Source of the DNA: Capnocytophaga stomatis | Lineage (GTDB): Bacteria; Bacteroidota; Bacteroidia; Flavobacteriales; Flavobacteriaceae | Length of the DNA: 64,000 nt | Direction: 5' to 3' | Assembly: GCF_002302635.1 (NCBI RefSeq) | Contig: NZ_CP022387.1 | Coordinates: forward strand, 124,001-188,000 | In this document: one piece after another, positions 50,997-59,637 of the stretch | Layout of the letters: every line of letters begins with the position of its first letter | How positions within the stretch are numbered: position 1 is the stretch's first letter | Program-made: the position numbers and the translations under genes | The notes under the pieces: model-generated | Databases searched by the model: none | Told to the model about the DNA's origin: nothing | What the model saw: the letters and a program-made list of their open reading frames with translations, nothing else

Positions 50997-51599
50997 ATGG
51001 AGAACAAAAAAGACATTTTTGTAAAAACAAGTTATGACAAGTTAAAGACCGCCATTGAGAATATTGCCAACGAAGAAGATATAAAAGATGTATACGCCCT
51101 GTCCTTCTGGTTTTACTGTGATGACGACGACCAGCGTTATCCAAAAATCACGCTGGGTTATAACACACTTTCCAACTTTAAGGAAGAGGCATACAACGCC
51201 GACACTAAGGAAGAAGCAAAATGGAACTTCGCCTACTGGCTTCAAAATGAAATCGAAACTGTCGGGGGTGAAAATGACTCTCTTTTAAGCAATTGGTTTG
51301 CAGCATCTCCTTATTTCTACACCGAAGAAGAAAACGAAAAAGCTATGGAGGAGGACGAAGCACTTTACGAGAAAATCTTAAAGAAAGGTGAGAAATTTCA
51401 AAAAGAGTTCATCAGTGAGATTATCGCCATCGCCAAGAAGCTCTTTGAAGAAAAAGTAATAGACAAAACCTTCGGGAACGACATACCCATTATCATACAC
51501 AAACTGGAATACTATGACGAGCCCATACGATGGACGAAAAAAGCAAACCCCGCAAAACTCATCAAAGAATTCATCAAATACTGGGACGACGAAAACTAA
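50997..51599 (+). CDS. DUF4303 domain protein
   Basis: 200 aa, acidic and soluble. Segments KDVYALSFWFYCDDDDQRYPKITLGYNT and EAKWNFAYWLQNE resemble the DUF4303 family. Relatives are often found among immunity-like proteins of polymorphic toxin systems (SUKH-type neighbourhoods), but no toxin gene is adjacent here, so a biological role cannot be given. No signal peptide. It has its own terminator and sits between the proline dehydrogenase gene and the C4-dicarboxylate module. Confidence 0.7.
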   Translation: MENKKDIFVKTSYDKLKTAIENIANEEDIKDVYALSFWFYCDDDDQRYPKITLGYNTLSNFKEEAYNADTKEEAKWNFAYWLQNEIETVGGENDSLLSNWFAASPYFYTEEENEKAMEEDEALYEKILKKGEKFQKEFISEIIAIAKKLFEEKVIDKTFGNDIPIIIHKLEYYDEPIRWTKKANPAKLIKEFIKYWDDEN

Positions 51600-51607
51600 G
51601 CAATACA

Positions 51608-51652
51608 AAATCAGGAATCCGAGCAATCAAGCCGATTCCTGATTTATTTTTT
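51608..51652 (+). terminator. terminator after the DUF4303 gene
   Basis: Perfect 12-bp stem (51608-51619 with 51634-51645) with a T run. Confidence 0.85.
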
Positions 51653-51774
51653 ACCTCCATACACATTTCCAAGTCACTATCATCTACGGAAGTGATATTT
51701 TTTATTTTTTTCATAAAAATATGTTTTTTATTTGAGAAATATTCATTATCTTAGCACACAAAACAACAGGATTT

Positions 51775-53103
51775 ATGGAATTGTTAATTTACATCGAACT
51801 CTTCGTGGTACTGACTGCTATCTTCATTGGTGCTCGTGTAGGAGGCATTGGGCTGGGTATCTTCGGTATGATGGGGTTAGCCGTTTTGGTTTTCGTATTC
51901 GGGCTGAAACCAGGCAGTGCTCCTATTGACGTTATGCTTATGATTGTAGCCGTAATCACTGCGGCATCGGCATTGCAATCGGCGGGCGGGTTGGACTATC
52001 TGGTACAAGTGGCAGAGAAAATCTTACGTAAGAATCCATCTATGGTTACTTTTCTCGCCCCTGTGGTGTGTTACTTCTTTACCTTCTTTTCTGGTACAGG
52101 ACACGTGGCATATTCACTTCTGCCTATTATTGCCGAAATTGCTACTGAAAGCAAAGTACGCCCAGAACGTCCTATGAGTATTTCGGTGATAGCCTCCCAG
52201 CAAGCCATCACAGCAAGCCCCATTTCGGCGGCAACTGCGGCACTACTGAGCAAAGACCTGCTCGGTACGCACGGCGTGGAACTCAGTGATATATTAATGG
52301 TGTGTATCCCAGCAACACTGATAGGGGTTATCGTGGGGGCTTTCGTTGTCAATTTTGTAGGAGTACCTCTTGAAAAAGACCCTGAATATCAACGCAGGCT
52401 GGCAGAAGGAATGCTTGGCAATTCACAAGACAAGAAAAAGACACTCGACCCACAACAACAACGCAAAGCCAAAACAGCAGTATGGATATTCCTACTCGGG
52501 GTACTCTCCATCGTGCTATTCGGTTCAGTTGCTTCATTACGACCTGCATTTGCTGACGGAAGCCGATTGGGAATGCCTGAGATTATAGAAATTGTGATGA
52601 TGACGGTGGCTGGGCTTATCTTTATCATTGCAAAAGCCGATGTTACAAAAGCCGTGAAAGGAAGCGTTTTCTTAGCGGGAATGCAAGCCGTTATCGCTAT
52701 ATTTGGGATTGCTTGGATGGGCGACACCTTCTTTCAAGGCAACTTAGAGTTCTTTAAATCAAGTATTGAACATATTGTAACCGAATATCCGTTCTTGTTC
52801 TCATTGGCCTTGTTTGTAATGTCCATTTTGTTATTTAGCCAAGCAGCTACCGTACGGACGTTATATCCGCTGGGAATAGCATTAGGAATTCCGCCAATGA
52901 CAATGGTAGCAATGTTCCCTGCTGTAAATGGATATTTTTTCATTCCCAACTATCCAACGGTAGTGGCAGCGATAAACTTTGACCGTACGGGAACCACCCG
53001 CATTGGCAAGTATGTGCTAAATCATTCATTCCAAATACCAGGCTTTGTAGCTACTATTGTTGCCCTTGCCGTAGGATATGTTATTGTACTGACAATGGGA
53101 TAA
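51775..53103 (+). CDS. anaerobic C4-dicarboxylate carrier (DcuA/DcuB family)
   Basis: 442 aa with about 10-12 hydrophobic helices, the usual Dcu length. GARVGGIGLGIFGMMGLAVL near the start, FFSGTGHVAYSLLPIIAE, ERPMSISVIASQQAITASPISAATAAL and the C-terminal YPLGIALGIPPMTMVAMFPAVNGYFFIPNYPT are family signatures. Dcu proteins exchange fumarate, malate or aspartate for succinate in anaerobic fumarate respiration. The asparaginase gene 57 bases downstream supplies aspartate in the periplasm, giving a coherent uptake module. The DNA here is visibly richer in G and C than most of the window. A TATCTTAG near 51750 is a one-mismatch -7 element. Confidence 0.93.
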   Translation: MELLIYIELFVVLTAIFIGARVGGIGLGIFGMMGLAVLVFVFGLKPGSAPIDVMLMIVAVITAASALQSAGGLDYLVQVAEKILRKNPSMVTFLAPVVCYFFTFFSGTGHVAYSLLPIIAEIATESKVRPERPMSISVIASQQAITASPISAATAALLSKDLLGTHGVELSDILMVCIPATLIGVIVGAFVVNFVGVPLEKDPEYQRRLAEGMLGNSQDKKKTLDPQQQRKAKTAVWIFLLGVLSIVLFGSVASLRPAFADGSRLGMPEIIEIVMMTVAGLIFIIAKADVTKAVKGSVFLAGMQAVIAIFGIAWMGDTFFQGNLEFFKSSIEHIVTEYPFLFSLALFVMSILLFSQAATVRTLYPLGIALGIPPMTMVAMFPAVNGYFFIPNYPTVVAAINFDRTGTTRIGKYVLNHSFQIPGFVATIVALAVGYVIVLTMG

Positions 53104-53160
53104 CACCAAACTAAATGCCTAACACAATATCTATCGAAATACATTTAAAATAATTAGTAT

Positions 53161-54216
53161 ATGCAAAAAACTTTAAGGAAAATTGCCCTTGCATTATGCT
53201 TAATGATGTCTGTGGCAGTCTTCGGGCAGAAACCGAAGATACGTATTATTGCAACGGGAGGTACCATTGCCGGAGTGAGCAAATCATCTACCGAGAGTAG
53301 TTACAAGGCGGGTGAGCTCGGTATTTACCAATTGTTGCAAGCCGTTCCTGAGGTAAAGAACCTTGCAGAGGTGAGCGGAGAGCAACTCGTTAAAATCGGG
53401 TCGCAAGATATGAACGATGACGTATGGCTAAAATTGGCAAAACGCATCAATGAACTCCTTAATAAGGAAGGTTATGATGGGGTCGTTATCACACACGGTA
53501 CTGATACAATGGAAGAGACGGCGTACTTCCTAAACCTTACCGTTCACAGCAACAAGCCTGTGGTGATGGTAGGGGCAATGCGTCCAGCTACGGGTATGAG
53601 TGCTGATGGTCCTGCCAATCTATACAATGCCGTAGCAGTAGCAGCAAGCCCAAGTGCTTCCGGCAGAGGCGTTATGGTATGTATGAATGACATTGTACTG
53701 GGGGCAAAAGACGTGGTTAAAACCAGTACTACCGCAGTAGAAACCTTCCAAGGAGCAAACTATGGTAAGTTGGCTTACTTGCACAACGGAAAACCCTTCT
53801 TCGGGGCAACACCTCAGAGCAAGCATACCACGCAATCCGTGTTCAACGTGGACAACCTCAAATCATTACCAAAAGTAGGCATCGTGTACGGATATGCCAA
53901 TATGTCCGAATTACCTATGAAAGCCTTCATCGATGCGAAGTTTGACGGTATCGTATATGCAGGAGTGGGGAATGGAAACTTCTACCACACGTTGTTTGAT
54001 TTAGCTGTAAAAGCTCAGCAAAAAGGTATTCAAGTGGTTAGGTCTTCTCGTGTACCGTTTGGAGGAACCACTCTTGATGCAGAAGTGGACGATGCTAAGC
54101 ATCATTTCGTAGCAGCACAGAACCTCAATCCGCAAAAAGCACGCGTATTGCTGATGCTCGCACTTACTAAAACGAAAGACTGGAAACAAATACAACAGTA
54201 CTTCAACGAGTACTAA
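53161..54216 (+). CDS. ansB: periplasmic type II L-asparaginase
   Basis: 351 aa. Signal peptide ends at AVFGQ. The mature enzyme has both catalytic signatures: IIATGGTIAG (Thr about 35) and GVVITHGTDTMEETAYFL (Thr about 117, Asp next to it), plus GAMRPATGMSADGP. It hydrolyses asparagine, and some members glutamine, to the acid and ammonia outside the cytoplasm. With the Dcu carrier upstream the product aspartate can be taken up, deaminated to fumarate and respired. No transcription terminator separates the two genes, so an operon is likely. Confidence 0.95.
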   Translation: MQKTLRKIALALCLMMSVAVFGQKPKIRIIATGGTIAGVSKSSTESSYKAGELGIYQLLQAVPEVKNLAEVSGEQLVKIGSQDMNDDVWLKLAKRINELLNKEGYDGVVITHGTDTMEETAYFLNLTVHSNKPVVMVGAMRPATGMSADGPANLYNAVAVAASPSASGRGVMVCMNDIVLGAKDVVKTSTTAVETFQGANYGKLAYLHNGKPFFGATPQSKHTTQSVFNVDNLKSLPKVGIVYGYANMSELPMKAFIDAKFDGIVYAGVGNGNFYHTLFDLAVKAQQKGIQVVRSSRVPFGGTTLDAEVDDAKHHFVAAQNLNPQKARVLLMLALTKTKDWKQIQQYFNEY

Positions 54217-54415
54217 AACAATGATTTATCCTTGTTATCAGAATGATAGTAATGTATGCCTAAAAAATATACTTTCTATACGGAGAAATACTACACCTAT
54301 ATAATATATATGGTATAAAAATGTTTTCTGAGGTAAGAAACCAACATAGAAAGAAGTATTACAAAGACATACACACATCATAGAATTAACATCGTAACTT
54401 TAAAATTCAATTCAT

Positions 54416-55135
54416 ATGAGCAAGATGAAAGCGTGGCTTAAACCCAATCTTTTGACAAAGGGCGACACGACTGACTTTATAGCGGTACCTGTTACCGTTG
54501 GGAGCATTTCGACTCAGGACATTATCCAACGCCTTAAAGAAGAAGGTATGGAGATACGTACAGAAACGGCTCAGGACATTATCAGCCGATTTAATCGTAA
54601 AGTAGCGGAAATGGTATTGGAAGGCTACAATGTGAATACTGGATTGGTGTATATGCGCCCCACCATACGAGGCGTGTTCCGCGACAAAACGTGGAATCCA
54701 GAAATACACAACGTACAGATAAGCATTACACAAGGTGCTGAACTACGCAAGGAAGTAACACAAACCTTAGTAGAAATACTTGGTGTACAGGCCGACCCGA
54801 TGACCATATTAAGCATCACTGATAGTGCTACAAAGAAGACTGATGGTTCTATCACGAAAGGGAAAAATGTAGAAATCAAAGGAGCTTATCTCAAAATTGC
54901 AGGAAGTTCACCCACTAACGGAATTTACCTACGAAATATCGACACAAGCCGAGAGACAAAACTCCCTGAGGAAGACATTGTACTGAATGAACCTTCACGA
55001 CTTTTGATTCTTATCCCACCTGATTTGGAATCAGGGTCGTACGAACTGAGTATTGTTACTCAATTCAGTCAAGGGAAATCTCTGCTGAAAGAACCAAGAA
55101 AGACTGTCTTTGAAGGGACTATAACTGTTAGTTAA
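54416..55135 (+). CDS. HU/IHF-like DNA-binding domain protein with DUF4469 C-terminal domain
   Basis: 239 aa, no signal peptide. The N-terminal half (about 1-125) has the layout of the Bacteroidota HU-like family (SKMKAWLKPNLLTKGDTTDFIAVPVTVGSISTQDIIQRL, then VYMRPTIRGVFRDKTWNPE). The C-terminal half (about 130-239) resembles DUF4469, a Ig-like beta domain (NVEIKGAYLKIAGSSPTNGIYL, SRLLILIPPDLESGSYELSI). Such proteins are common in Bacteroidales and their function is unclear; nucleoid or DNA binding is presumed. Its place inside an asparaginase/porin module is unexpected. A near-consensus TAACTTTA lies at about 54390. Confidence 0.75.
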   Translation: MSKMKAWLKPNLLTKGDTTDFIAVPVTVGSISTQDIIQRLKEEGMEIRTETAQDIISRFNRKVAEMVLEGYNVNTGLVYMRPTIRGVFRDKTWNPEIHNVQISITQGAELRKEVTQTLVEILGVQADPMTILSITDSATKKTDGSITKGKNVEIKGAYLKIAGSSPTNGIYLRNIDTSRETKLPEEDIVLNEPSRLLILIPPDLESGSYELSIVTQFSQGKSLLKEPRKTVFEGTITVS

Positions 55136-55144
55136 AGCAAGATA

Positions 55145-55212
55145 CTCCCACTCAAACGAGTGCGATAGCAACACTCACCCGAGCAATGGTAGCACACTCA
55201 CCCGAGTGGGAG
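55145..55212 (+). promoter_or_regulatory. alternative hairpins and direct repeats before the porin gene
   Basis: CTCCCACTC (55145-55153) is perfectly complementary to GAGTGGGAG (55204-55212), while each arm can also form a local hairpin: CACTC/GAGTG at 55149-55153 with 55158-55162, and CACTC/GAGTG at 55195-55199 with 55204-55208. The 12-mer CACTCACCCGAG occurs twice (55172-55183 and 55195-55206). Mutually exclusive folds of this kind suggest an attenuator or RNA regulatory leader, about 160 bases before the porin ATG. Confidence 0.5.
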
Positions 55213-55370
55213 ATTATCTATAATCCTTTTTATGAAGATTGTATAAGCACGTTTAAGCAAACAAACCTATCTTTACAATGCAAAACATACTGACGATAAA
55301 AAACAAAAGCACAGCAGTTTTACAATTGTAATGAAATACTAAACCATTATTATATTTAATTCTACTAATT

Positions 55371-56501
55371 ATGAAAAACATATACACAGCAATGGCTTTC
55401 TTGGCAGGAAGCGTTGTATTTGCACAACAGGGCTTTCAGGAGCAAATTGATGAGCTGAAAATGAAGTCCGATAGGTTCAACGTGTATCTGAATTTTCAGT
55501 CGAGTTTTGATGCTACGACTGTAAAAGATACAGATACGCACTTTGGTTTTATGGCGAGACAACTTCGGTTGGAGTTCAGAGGGAACATTAACGAGCGTAT
55601 ATTCTATCGTCTTCGTCATCGTCTAAATCGTTCGAGCGGAGGGGCTTCTCTTGATAACCTTGCCCGTGCTACCGATATGATGTATGCAGGTTTCCGTTTG
55701 AACGAAAAGTGGACGGTTACCGCTGGGAAAATGTGTCAGGCGTGGGGTGGATATGAGTTTGACCTCAACCCGATGAATATCTATGAATACTCTGACTATG
55801 TAGAGCATATGGATAATTTTATGGTGGGTGGAATGCTTACCTATACCCCTGATGAAAACCACGAATTGAACTTTCAGATAACAAACAGCCGAACAAATAG
55901 ATTTGATGACCTTTACCCTGATAACAAGGATATAAAAGCAACTAATGCACCGCTTGCATATATCTTCAATTGGAATGGCTCAATGTGGGACGGACTTATA
56001 CAAACGCGTTGGGGTGTAGGGTACGAGCAGGAAGCTAATAACCACAGTAGCTCCAAAGTGATGCTTGGTACTATGTTAAACTTGCCTAAGTTCCAGATGT
56101 TTTTTGATTATATGTTGGCTAATCAAGGTCTCGACAGATTCGGATACGCTGGAATCTATACAGATGCTATTGGTATCAAACACACAGGGGCTTTAAAAGG
56201 AACCACCTATAATTCCTTTGTAACCAAAGCCGAGTATCAGCCACACGAAAACTGGAATGTATTTGGCAAATTTATGTACGAGACAGCCCGTGTAGGTAAG
56301 GATATTCCTGCTGGTTTTATGGATAGTAAGCGTAACTCCTTTGGTTACTTCTTTGGGGTTGAATATATGCCTTTCAAAGACCAAGATTTGCGTTTCTTTG
56401 CAACCTATGTGGGTCGTAAGTACAGCTATGCAAGGGATTCGTTTAACACACATTCCAACCGATTCAGCATCGGAATGATGTACCGAATTAAAGCATTTTA
56501 A
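55371..56501 (+). CDS. phosphate-selective porin O/P-like outer-membrane porin
   Basis: 376 aa. Signal peptide ends at VVFAQQ. The start of the mature protein (EQIDELKMKSDRFNVYLNFQSSF) and the strand LRLEFRGNINERIFYRLRHRLNR, then TAGKMCQAWGGYEFDLNPMN, resemble OprP/OprO-type and related 16-stranded porins; it ends with RFSIGMMYRIKAF, a terminal Phe. The family name implies phosphate, but in this setting the more likely cargo is asparagine, aspartate or dicarboxylates for the asparaginase/Dcu pair. A long perfect terminator follows. Confidence 0.8.
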   Translation: MKNIYTAMAFLAGSVVFAQQGFQEQIDELKMKSDRFNVYLNFQSSFDATTVKDTDTHFGFMARQLRLEFRGNINERIFYRLRHRLNRSSGGASLDNLARATDMMYAGFRLNEKWTVTAGKMCQAWGGYEFDLNPMNIYEYSDYVEHMDNFMVGGMLTYTPDENHELNFQITNSRTNRFDDLYPDNKDIKATNAPLAYIFNWNGSMWDGLIQTRWGVGYEQEANNHSSSKVMLGTMLNLPKFQMFFDYMLANQGLDRFGYAGIYTDAIGIKHTGALKGTTYNSFVTKAEYQPHENWNVFGKFMYETARVGKDIPAGFMDSKRNSFGYFFGVEYMPFKDQDLRFFATYVGRKYSYARDSFNTHSNRFSIGMMYRIKAF

Positions 56502-56516
56502 TTGATACCTACATAT

Positions 56517-56556
56517 AAAAAACCTTTGCTTTAACAGAATAAAGCAAAGGTTTTTT
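56517..56556 (+). terminator. strong terminator after the porin gene
   Basis: Perfect 16-bp stem (56517-56532 with 56541-56556) ending in T residues, the longest terminator stem in the window. Confidence 0.9.
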
Positions 56557-56633
56557 CCCGTTTAAGTTGCCTGATGTAGGGAGTGCGAAACATTTAGCTT
56601 TAGCACAAATGCTCTGTTTCCCATATTTTTTCA

Positions 56634-56641
56634 TACCTTTG
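56634..56641 (+). promoter_or_regulatory. -7 element of the endonuclease gene
   Basis: TACCTTTG, 25 bases before the ATG at 56667. Confidence 0.6.
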
Positions 56642-56666
56642 GCACGCATAAAAAACAGTATTTATT

Positions 56667-57674
56667 ATGAATAAAATAGTATTCCTCACTGCCTGCTTAC
56701 TTACTGCCTGCAGTTCCAAATCAACAGACAATAGTAACCGACCGCCCAATGCCTTTGCCATTAGGGTAACCAATGTTACTCCCAACGTGGCAACAATTGC
56801 CTGGACGAAAGCCGTTGATCCCGATGGCGATTATGTTACGTATTCCATCAAAGGTGATAATATTGATGTCAGAGGCGTGGAAGCCACACATTATACGTTC
56901 TCCAAACTAAAGCCCAACACCACTTATAACATTATCATCACCGCACACGATGGCAAAGGAGGTGCAACTGACCTTAAACACCATTTCACTACTGAAAAAG
57001 AGCCTACCAATAACACCTCTTTTAACATTCCTCCCGCCTTGCAGAATTATTACAAATCGGTGGATTTTACCAAAGCAGGACGGGCTTTATATGATGAATT
57101 GGCTACACTGACCATTGCAAAACACTCGCCTTTTCTGGAGTATGGCAGTCGGCATCAATATTTACCCAAAGCCGACCGTTCGGCAAATGATGCTAATAAA
57201 GTGGTATTAATCTACACCGGCGAAGTACGCAGCTCCCGAAGCAAAGATGTGAACACGGAACACGTTTACCCACAATCCAAAATTGGCAACACTGCCAAAG
57301 GCGACTTGCACCATTTGAGATATTGTGATTCAAAGGTAAACTCAAAACGTGGGAACTATCCGTTCACCAATGGCAGTGGCGAGGCAGCGTTAGTCAACGG
57401 CGACAGCTGGTATCCCGGTGATGAGTGGAAGGGTGATGTAGCCCGAATGGTACTATATCTGAACCTACGCTACAACGAGGATTTAGGAGAAGATATCTCG
57501 AGAGAGGGTGTTGATTTGCTCCTGAAGTGGAATGCCGAAGACCCTGTGTCTGCTATTGAAATCAACCGCAATGATGTAATTGAGCAAGCACAAGGCAATC
57601 GCAATCCGTTTATCGACAATCCTTATTTAGCCACTCTGATATGGGGAAAAGCTAATGCTCAGAATCGTTGGTAA
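56667..57674 (+). CDS. secreted endonuclease I lipoprotein with fibronectin type III domain
   Basis: 335 aa. Short lipoprotein signal with Cys at about 15 (LLTACSSK). Residues about 28-110 form a fibronectin type III domain (TPNVATIAWTKAVDPDGDYVTYSI, PNTTYNIIITAHD). The rest is an endonuclease I (EndA/Vvn-like, His-Me finger) domain with the catalytic VNTEHVYPQSKIG (His about 201), DLHHLRYCDSKVNSKRGNYPF and YPGDEWKGDVARMVLYLNLRY. It should degrade extracellular DNA for nutrients or to evade DNA traps. It has its own promoter. Confidence 0.9.
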   Translation: MNKIVFLTACLLTACSSKSTDNSNRPPNAFAIRVTNVTPNVATIAWTKAVDPDGDYVTYSIKGDNIDVRGVEATHYTFSKLKPNTTYNIIITAHDGKGGATDLKHHFTTEKEPTNNTSFNIPPALQNYYKSVDFTKAGRALYDELATLTIAKHSPFLEYGSRHQYLPKADRSANDANKVVLIYTGEVRSSRSKDVNTEHVYPQSKIGNTAKGDLHHLRYCDSKVNSKRGNYPFTNGSGEAALVNGDSWYPGDEWKGDVARMVLYLNLRYNEDLGEDISREGVDLLLKWNAEDPVSAIEINRNDVIEQAQGNRNPFIDNPYLATLIWGKANAQNRW

Positions 57675-57728
57675 ATATTCTGGCAACAAAGAGTTAAACG
57701 AAGTATTTTAAATTTTGGCACAAAGTAG

Positions 57729-57736
57729 TATCTTTG
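57729..57736 (+). promoter_or_regulatory. -7 element of the DUF1599 gene
   Basis: TATCTTTG, 21 bases before the ATG at 57758. Confidence 0.6.
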
Positions 57737-57757
57737 CCCAATTATTTCCTATAACAA

Positions 57758-58297
57758 ATGAATAAAACTATAGAACAGTATAACAACGTTATCAATACGT
57801 GCAAAAGTATGTTTGTCAATAAGATGAACGATTATGGAAGTGCTTGGCGTATCCTCAGATTACCTTCACTCACCGACCAGATTTTCATCAAAGCACAACG
57901 TATCCGCAGTTTGCAACAGAATGGCATTCGTAAGATAGACGAAGGTGAAGTGTCTGAATTTATTGGCATTATAAACTATTCCGTCATAGCTTTAATCCAG
58001 CTTGAGAGAGGCGTTGCCCAACAGCCCGACCTAAACACCGAACAAGCTCTTGCCCTTTACGAACAGAAAATTGAAGAAACACGCTCGCTGATGGAAAGCA
58101 AAAACCACGATTATGGTGAAGCGTGGCGAGATATGCGAGTAAGTTCACTAACCGACCTTATCTTGCAAAAAGTGTTGCGTGTCAAGCAAATAGAAGACAA
58201 TCAAGGCAGAACACTCGTTAGCGAAGGCGTGGAGGCAAATTATCAAGATATGCTTAATTACGCAGTTTTTGCATTAATCCACCTAACTGAATCGTAA
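57758..58297 (+). CDS. DUF1599 protein with two tandem copies of the domain
   Basis: 179 aa, soluble. The sequence is an internal duplication: residues about 8-85 (CKSMFVNKMNDYGSAWRILR, LTDQIFIKAQRIRSL, INYSVIALIQLE) and about 104-179 (TRSLMESKNHDYGEAWRDMR, LTDLILQKVLRVKQI, LNYAVFALIHLT) align throughout. DUF1599 is a helical domain proposed, as I recall, to be linked to nucleotide modification; the conserved KxxDYGxAW motif could be the active site. In many Bacteroidota it precedes a DoxX-family gene, as here (40 bases). Biochemical function is unproven. Confidence 0.82.
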   Translation: MNKTIEQYNNVINTCKSMFVNKMNDYGSAWRILRLPSLTDQIFIKAQRIRSLQQNGIRKIDEGEVSEFIGIINYSVIALIQLERGVAQQPDLNTEQALALYEQKIEETRSLMESKNHDYGEAWRDMRVSSLTDLILQKVLRVKQIEDNQGRTLVSEGVEANYQDMLNYAVFALIHLTES

Positions 58298-58337
58298 CGT
58301 TACATACTCAATCATCATCATTAATCATCATCTAAAT

Positions 58338-59432
58338 ATGAGATATATTACACATTTTGTCCGTTTTGTTGTGGGCGTACTATTCATCATCAGCGGGCTT
58401 ATCAAACTCAATGACCCCATCGGGTTTTCATTTAAGTTGGAAGAATACTTCAGCGAGCCGGTGCTGAATCTTCTCTTCTTGGAGCCGTTCGCCCTTTGGT
58501 TGGCAATTGTGGTTTGTATAGCAGAAGTTCTTTTGGGAGTGATGCTTCTTGTTGGCTACAAAGCGAAATTTACGTTGTGGTCACTACTGGCAATGCTGGT
58601 ATTCTTTGGCTTCCTTACCTTCTACTCTGCTTATTTTAATAAAGTTACGGATTGTGGCTGCTTTGGCGATGTTATTAAATTTACTCCTTGGCAATCTTTC
58701 GGAAAAGATGTGTTCCTACTGGTTTTAACTTTAATTCTCTTTGCAGGACAGAAATATATTACTCCCATTTCAAAAGGAAACACTCCTCTAATTGTCAGTG
58801 TGTTATCACTAATAGGCTGTATTGGTTTTGTGTACCACGTGTACAATCATTTGCCCGTGGGAGATTTCAGACCTTACAAAATAGGAGTAAACATCCCCGA
58901 AGGAATGATTGTTCCCGAAGGAGCTCCCCTACCTAAGTACGACTATCATTGGAAATTCAACGTAAACGGGAAAGAGGAAGTATTTGTAACACAAGGCGAT
59001 TACCCAAAAGTGGACGGAGAGTTTGTTTCCTTTGAAACGAAATTAATAGACCCGGGTTATACTCCACCTATACACGACTTCTTCATAGAAAAGAACGGAG
59101 AAAGTTATTTCGATGAAATGATGGATAAAGAAAAATTACTTGTTGTGGTTTCTTATCGTATTGATAAATCTGATAAAGAAGCATTTAAAGCCATTAAAAA
59201 GGTAACAGACAAAGCCTTAAAGCAAGGATATACAGTAATAGGTTTGACTTCTATCGTTGAGCAAGCAGAACAAATTAAAAAAGATTATGAACTGAACTTT
59301 GATTTCTACTTTAACGATGAAACAACCTTGAAAACGATGATTCGTTCCAATCCTGGGGTTATGACGCTTCAAAAAGGAAGTATCAAAGATAAAAGGCATT
59401 TCAACGATGTGGATAAACTAAAATTACACTGA
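58338..59432 (+). CDS. DoxX/MauE-like membrane protein with C-terminal thioredoxin-like domain (BT_3928 family)
   Basis: 364 aa. The first about 165 residues hold four to five membrane helices of DoxX/MauE type (FVVGVLFIISGLIKLNDPIGFSFKLEEYF), with the conserved DCGCFGD motif (about 105-111) on a loop. The C-terminal part (about 250-364) is soluble and resembles a thioredoxin fold (LLVVVSYRIDKSDKEAFKAI, NPGVMTLQKG) but lacks an obvious CxxC. The cysteine motif suggests redox or quinone-linked chemistry at the membrane. It follows the DUF1599 gene, an arrangement widely kept in Bacteroidota. Confidence 0.83.
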   Translation: MRYITHFVRFVVGVLFIISGLIKLNDPIGFSFKLEEYFSEPVLNLLFLEPFALWLAIVVCIAEVLLGVMLLVGYKAKFTLWSLLAMLVFFGFLTFYSAYFNKVTDCGCFGDVIKFTPWQSFGKDVFLLVLTLILFAGQKYITPISKGNTPLIVSVLSLIGCIGFVYHVYNHLPVGDFRPYKIGVNIPEGMIVPEGAPLPKYDYHWKFNVNGKEEVFVTQGDYPKVDGEFVSFETKLIDPGYTPPIHDFFIEKNGESYFDEMMDKEKLLVVVSYRIDKSDKEAFKAIKKVTDKALKQGYTVIGLTSIVEQAEQIKKDYELNFDFYFNDETTLKTMIRSNPGVMTLQKGSIKDKRHFNDVDKLKLH

Positions 59433-59467
59433 TTTTACAGCGAATTGCAAACATCTAAATCAAGATA

Positions 59468-59505
59468 TAAAGGGGAACAGTTACAAAATTGTTTCCCTTT
59501 TCTAT
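59468..59505 (+). terminator. terminator after the DoxX gene
   Basis: 11-bp stem (59469-59479 with 59490-59500, one wobble) with T-rich tail. Confidence 0.7.
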
Positions 59506-59637
59506 TTAAAATACAAACAACTAACTATCAATACATTACACACCATATTTGTTAATTTATTTAACATATTCGGAAAGAAATTTTGTTTATATTATTTTTA
59601 ATTCTTAATTTGCGTTGTAATTTAAAATGAAAAAGCT

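Noticed and set aside
50997-51599. DUF4303 gene as part of a toxin-immunity system
   Set aside because: No toxin, Rhs or secretion gene is adjacent, so the link cannot be supported here.
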